Shown piece after piece: positions 62,489-64,000 of a DNA stretch of 64,000 nt. The notes beneath the pieces are model-generated. The model saw only the letters and a program-made list of their open reading frames with translations. It ran no database searches and had not been told where the DNA came from. Position 1 is the first letter of the stretch, and each line of letters opens with the position of its first letter. Source of the DNA: Casuarius casuarius (Eukaryota; Chordata; Aves; Casuariiformes; Casuariidae). The translations under genes were made by a program, and so were the position numbers. The stretch spans positions 6,171,024 to 6,235,023 of the forward strand of contig PTFA01000011.1 of assembly GCA_003342895.1 (NCBI GenBank), in the 5' to 3' direction.

Positions 62489-62739
62489 CCCCCCTCCTCC
62501 ACCAGATTCCCAGAAATTTTACTTCGCTGGAGGGAGTTTGGATCTTTTCAGGCGGAATTGTCAGCCCTGTCTGCTCTAGATGAGCAATAATGTTGCACTG
62601 CGTTTTCTCAACATCCTCTACCCAGCTCCCTCCCATGAGCACATCATCTGTGTATTGATAAATTTTGACTCCCGCCTGTATGGGGACAGTTTCGAGCTCT
62701 TGTGCTAGCGTAGGGGAATGCTTGTACCCCTGAGGTAGT
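62442..62739 (-). pseudogene. pol: pol fragment: RT palm with LPQG and YTDD
   Basis: Begins abruptly at LPQG (62738-62727), followed by KHSPTL and the catalytic YTDD box (62654-62643); most retroviruses have YMDD or YVDD. Then LMGG, a connecting helix and FLGIWW. Fingers, the first catalytic Asp and everything upstream are missing, because this point is joined directly to the 29-base LTR remnant. The first 15 codons of the longer open frame starting at 62786 are therefore LTR and flanking DNA, not pol. Confidence 0.85.
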
Positions 62740-62768
62740 AAAACCGCATTTAGTACCGGTTCTCTACA
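62740..62768 (-). repeat. 5' LTR remnant (29 bases)
   Basis: Identical at all 29 bases to 59494-59522, the first bases of the 3' LTR U3, with different flanks on both sides. It starts TGTAGAG, the LTR terminus, so it marks the original 5' edge of the provirus. The remainder of the 5' LTR has been deleted. Confidence 0.85.
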
Positions 62769-64000
62769 ACTATAAAAGACATTCACTGCTAAATTTAGTA
62801 TTCTGCTTCTTCCACAGTCAAAAAATGGTTGAAAAGCTACAGGAGGATAAATGGGGCTAATCTCTCCAAACTAAATGAGTTTAACAACCCTCTGAATACA
62901 CGAAATAACAACAACTAAAATATGTAATTGGCAGGAAAGAACTTAATGTTTCATGTTATCTTAACGTTCTATTCACTGATTATTCCAACAAAACCTCAGC
63001 AACAACCCAGCTCCGATTAAGAAAGTTAGTTTTAGAATGTACTAAATAAATCTAACCAATATTTATAGTTAGGGAACACCGTAACTATTGTTAGCAAGAC
63101 TGTGCAGATTAACACAGAAGGTGTGAAATGTGAGCCTGTGCTAAGAGCCACAGATGTATTAAGAATTACCAAAGTCAGCAAGAGAAAAGAAAATTATGTT
63201 AATTATTTTTTCCTTCTTTTCAAACAGCCATCTAGGGACTATAAACAGCATCAGCAATTTTAAAAGCTTGTAACCCGAGTACATTCTTATAGCAGCTGAT
63301 GCTCCATGCTATTTAACAGAAAACATGAAACACATTTGGGAAGCCTTCCCAAAAAGATTGATTCCTTCTCAAATAGAAGCCTACCCAGTTTCATGGAGTT
63401 CAGAATTATCAAAGTTCTCATTAATTTGGTGAGGACTGCAGACATTCCAAGAGAGTCTCAACTCAAAATGTATTAAACCCATTCAAAATTGATCTATTTG
63501 ATCTGGACTTCTGAAAAACTTGGGAAATTCCAACTAGTACATCTCCTCAGTAATGCAAGCTAGTACAAGAACATTCACTGCATACGTTAGTTTGAAGTTC
63601 TGTAAAATTTTTCATCAAGATTGATATCTCAGCCACTACCAAGATAGGCCAAAAAATATAAATATATAAAATATGTAAAGACCCTGCAAGCCTTCTGTGC
63701 AATTGTTCTAATAAACCATGACAATCCTTTGACACAAAGCTACCCTTTTAGGGCAAAATTAATCTGAGCCAGATGAATCTTTCTAGGATTCCTGTTCACA
63801 AAGGCAGACAAAATTGTAATGATCATCAGTGCCATTCAGCTTCCACTTCAAATACAAAGTGCATTTTTATGACCTTTTCCTCAGTAAATAAAATCCACAC
63901 CCCAAAACCTTAAAATCCTCTCAAAACCCACATTTCTCCCTGAGGAAAGGGCTGATGGAACAAAAGACACAGCAACAAACATATTCTTACTAACTACCTA
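62769..64000. other. AT-rich host flank of the provirus
   Basis: The composition drops back to AT-rich at 62769. No gag or LTR sequence, gene or other repeat was recognised. It represents the pre-insertion flank on the 5' side of the provirus. Confidence 0.7.

Larger units (their letters stand above)
58852..62768 (-). mobile_element. Endogenous retrovirus (gamma-like), two large deletions
   Basis: A provirus read on the - strand: a 29-base remnant of the 5' LTR (62768-62740), pol fragments (62739 to about 61560), env (about 61466-59937), a 3' untranslated segment with a 16-base tandem repeat, and a full 3' LTR (59522-58852). At about 3.9 kb it is roughly half of a usual provirus, because gag, protease, the RT N-terminus, the end of RNase H and integrase are gone. 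The RT LPQG block and the env CXXC motif point to the class I, gamma-like group. The element ends TGT...ACA. Candidate 5-base target-site copies are actct (58847-58851) and actat (62769-62773), matching at four of five bases. Confidence 0.88.

Overview
This is vertebrate nuclear DNA, almost certainly from a bird. It is AT-rich, carries chicken-repeat-1 (CR1) LINEs of at least two ages, has a few MIR-like SINE remnants, and contains an endogenous retrovirus whose env belongs to a type common in avian genomes. There are no bacterial or phage features. The sequence is a draft assembly: gaps of 16 N and 60 N, plus several dozen scattered single N. I cannot name the species or the locus.

Layout. 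1-6.2 kb: unique AT-rich DNA. 6.2-7.9 kb: a 5'-truncated, fairly young CR1 on the + strand with its reverse transcriptase broken by frameshifts. 9.4-10.9 kb: a very old CR1 on the - strand, internally deleted. 11-50 kb: mostly featureless AT-rich DNA with MIR-like fragments, microsatellites, A/G homopolymer tracts, two GC-richer patches and a CpG-dense patch with a 129-codon open frame near 47 kb. 50-50.9 kb: a second very old CR1, + strand. Near 52 kb there is a candidate last coding exon on the - strand: 73 codons open, behind a good splice acceptor. No other exon could be assigned with any confidence, so the window is probably intronic or intergenic.

The best-structured region is 58.85-62.77 kb, a retroviral provirus on the - strand. 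It has a complete 3' LTR with TATA box, GC box and polyadenylation signal, but only the first 29 bases of the 5' LTR. Those 29 bases run directly into pol at the LPQG motif of reverse transcriptase, so the rest of the 5' LTR, gag, protease and the front of pol are gone. A second deletion removed integrase and fused the RNase H fragment in frame to env. The env frame stays open for over 500 codons, though its conserved disulfide motif is disturbed by two compensating indels.

No classical gene network is visible. The functional content is transposable-element debris, one largely open env frame with a complete LTR nearby, and a few unproven exon candidates.
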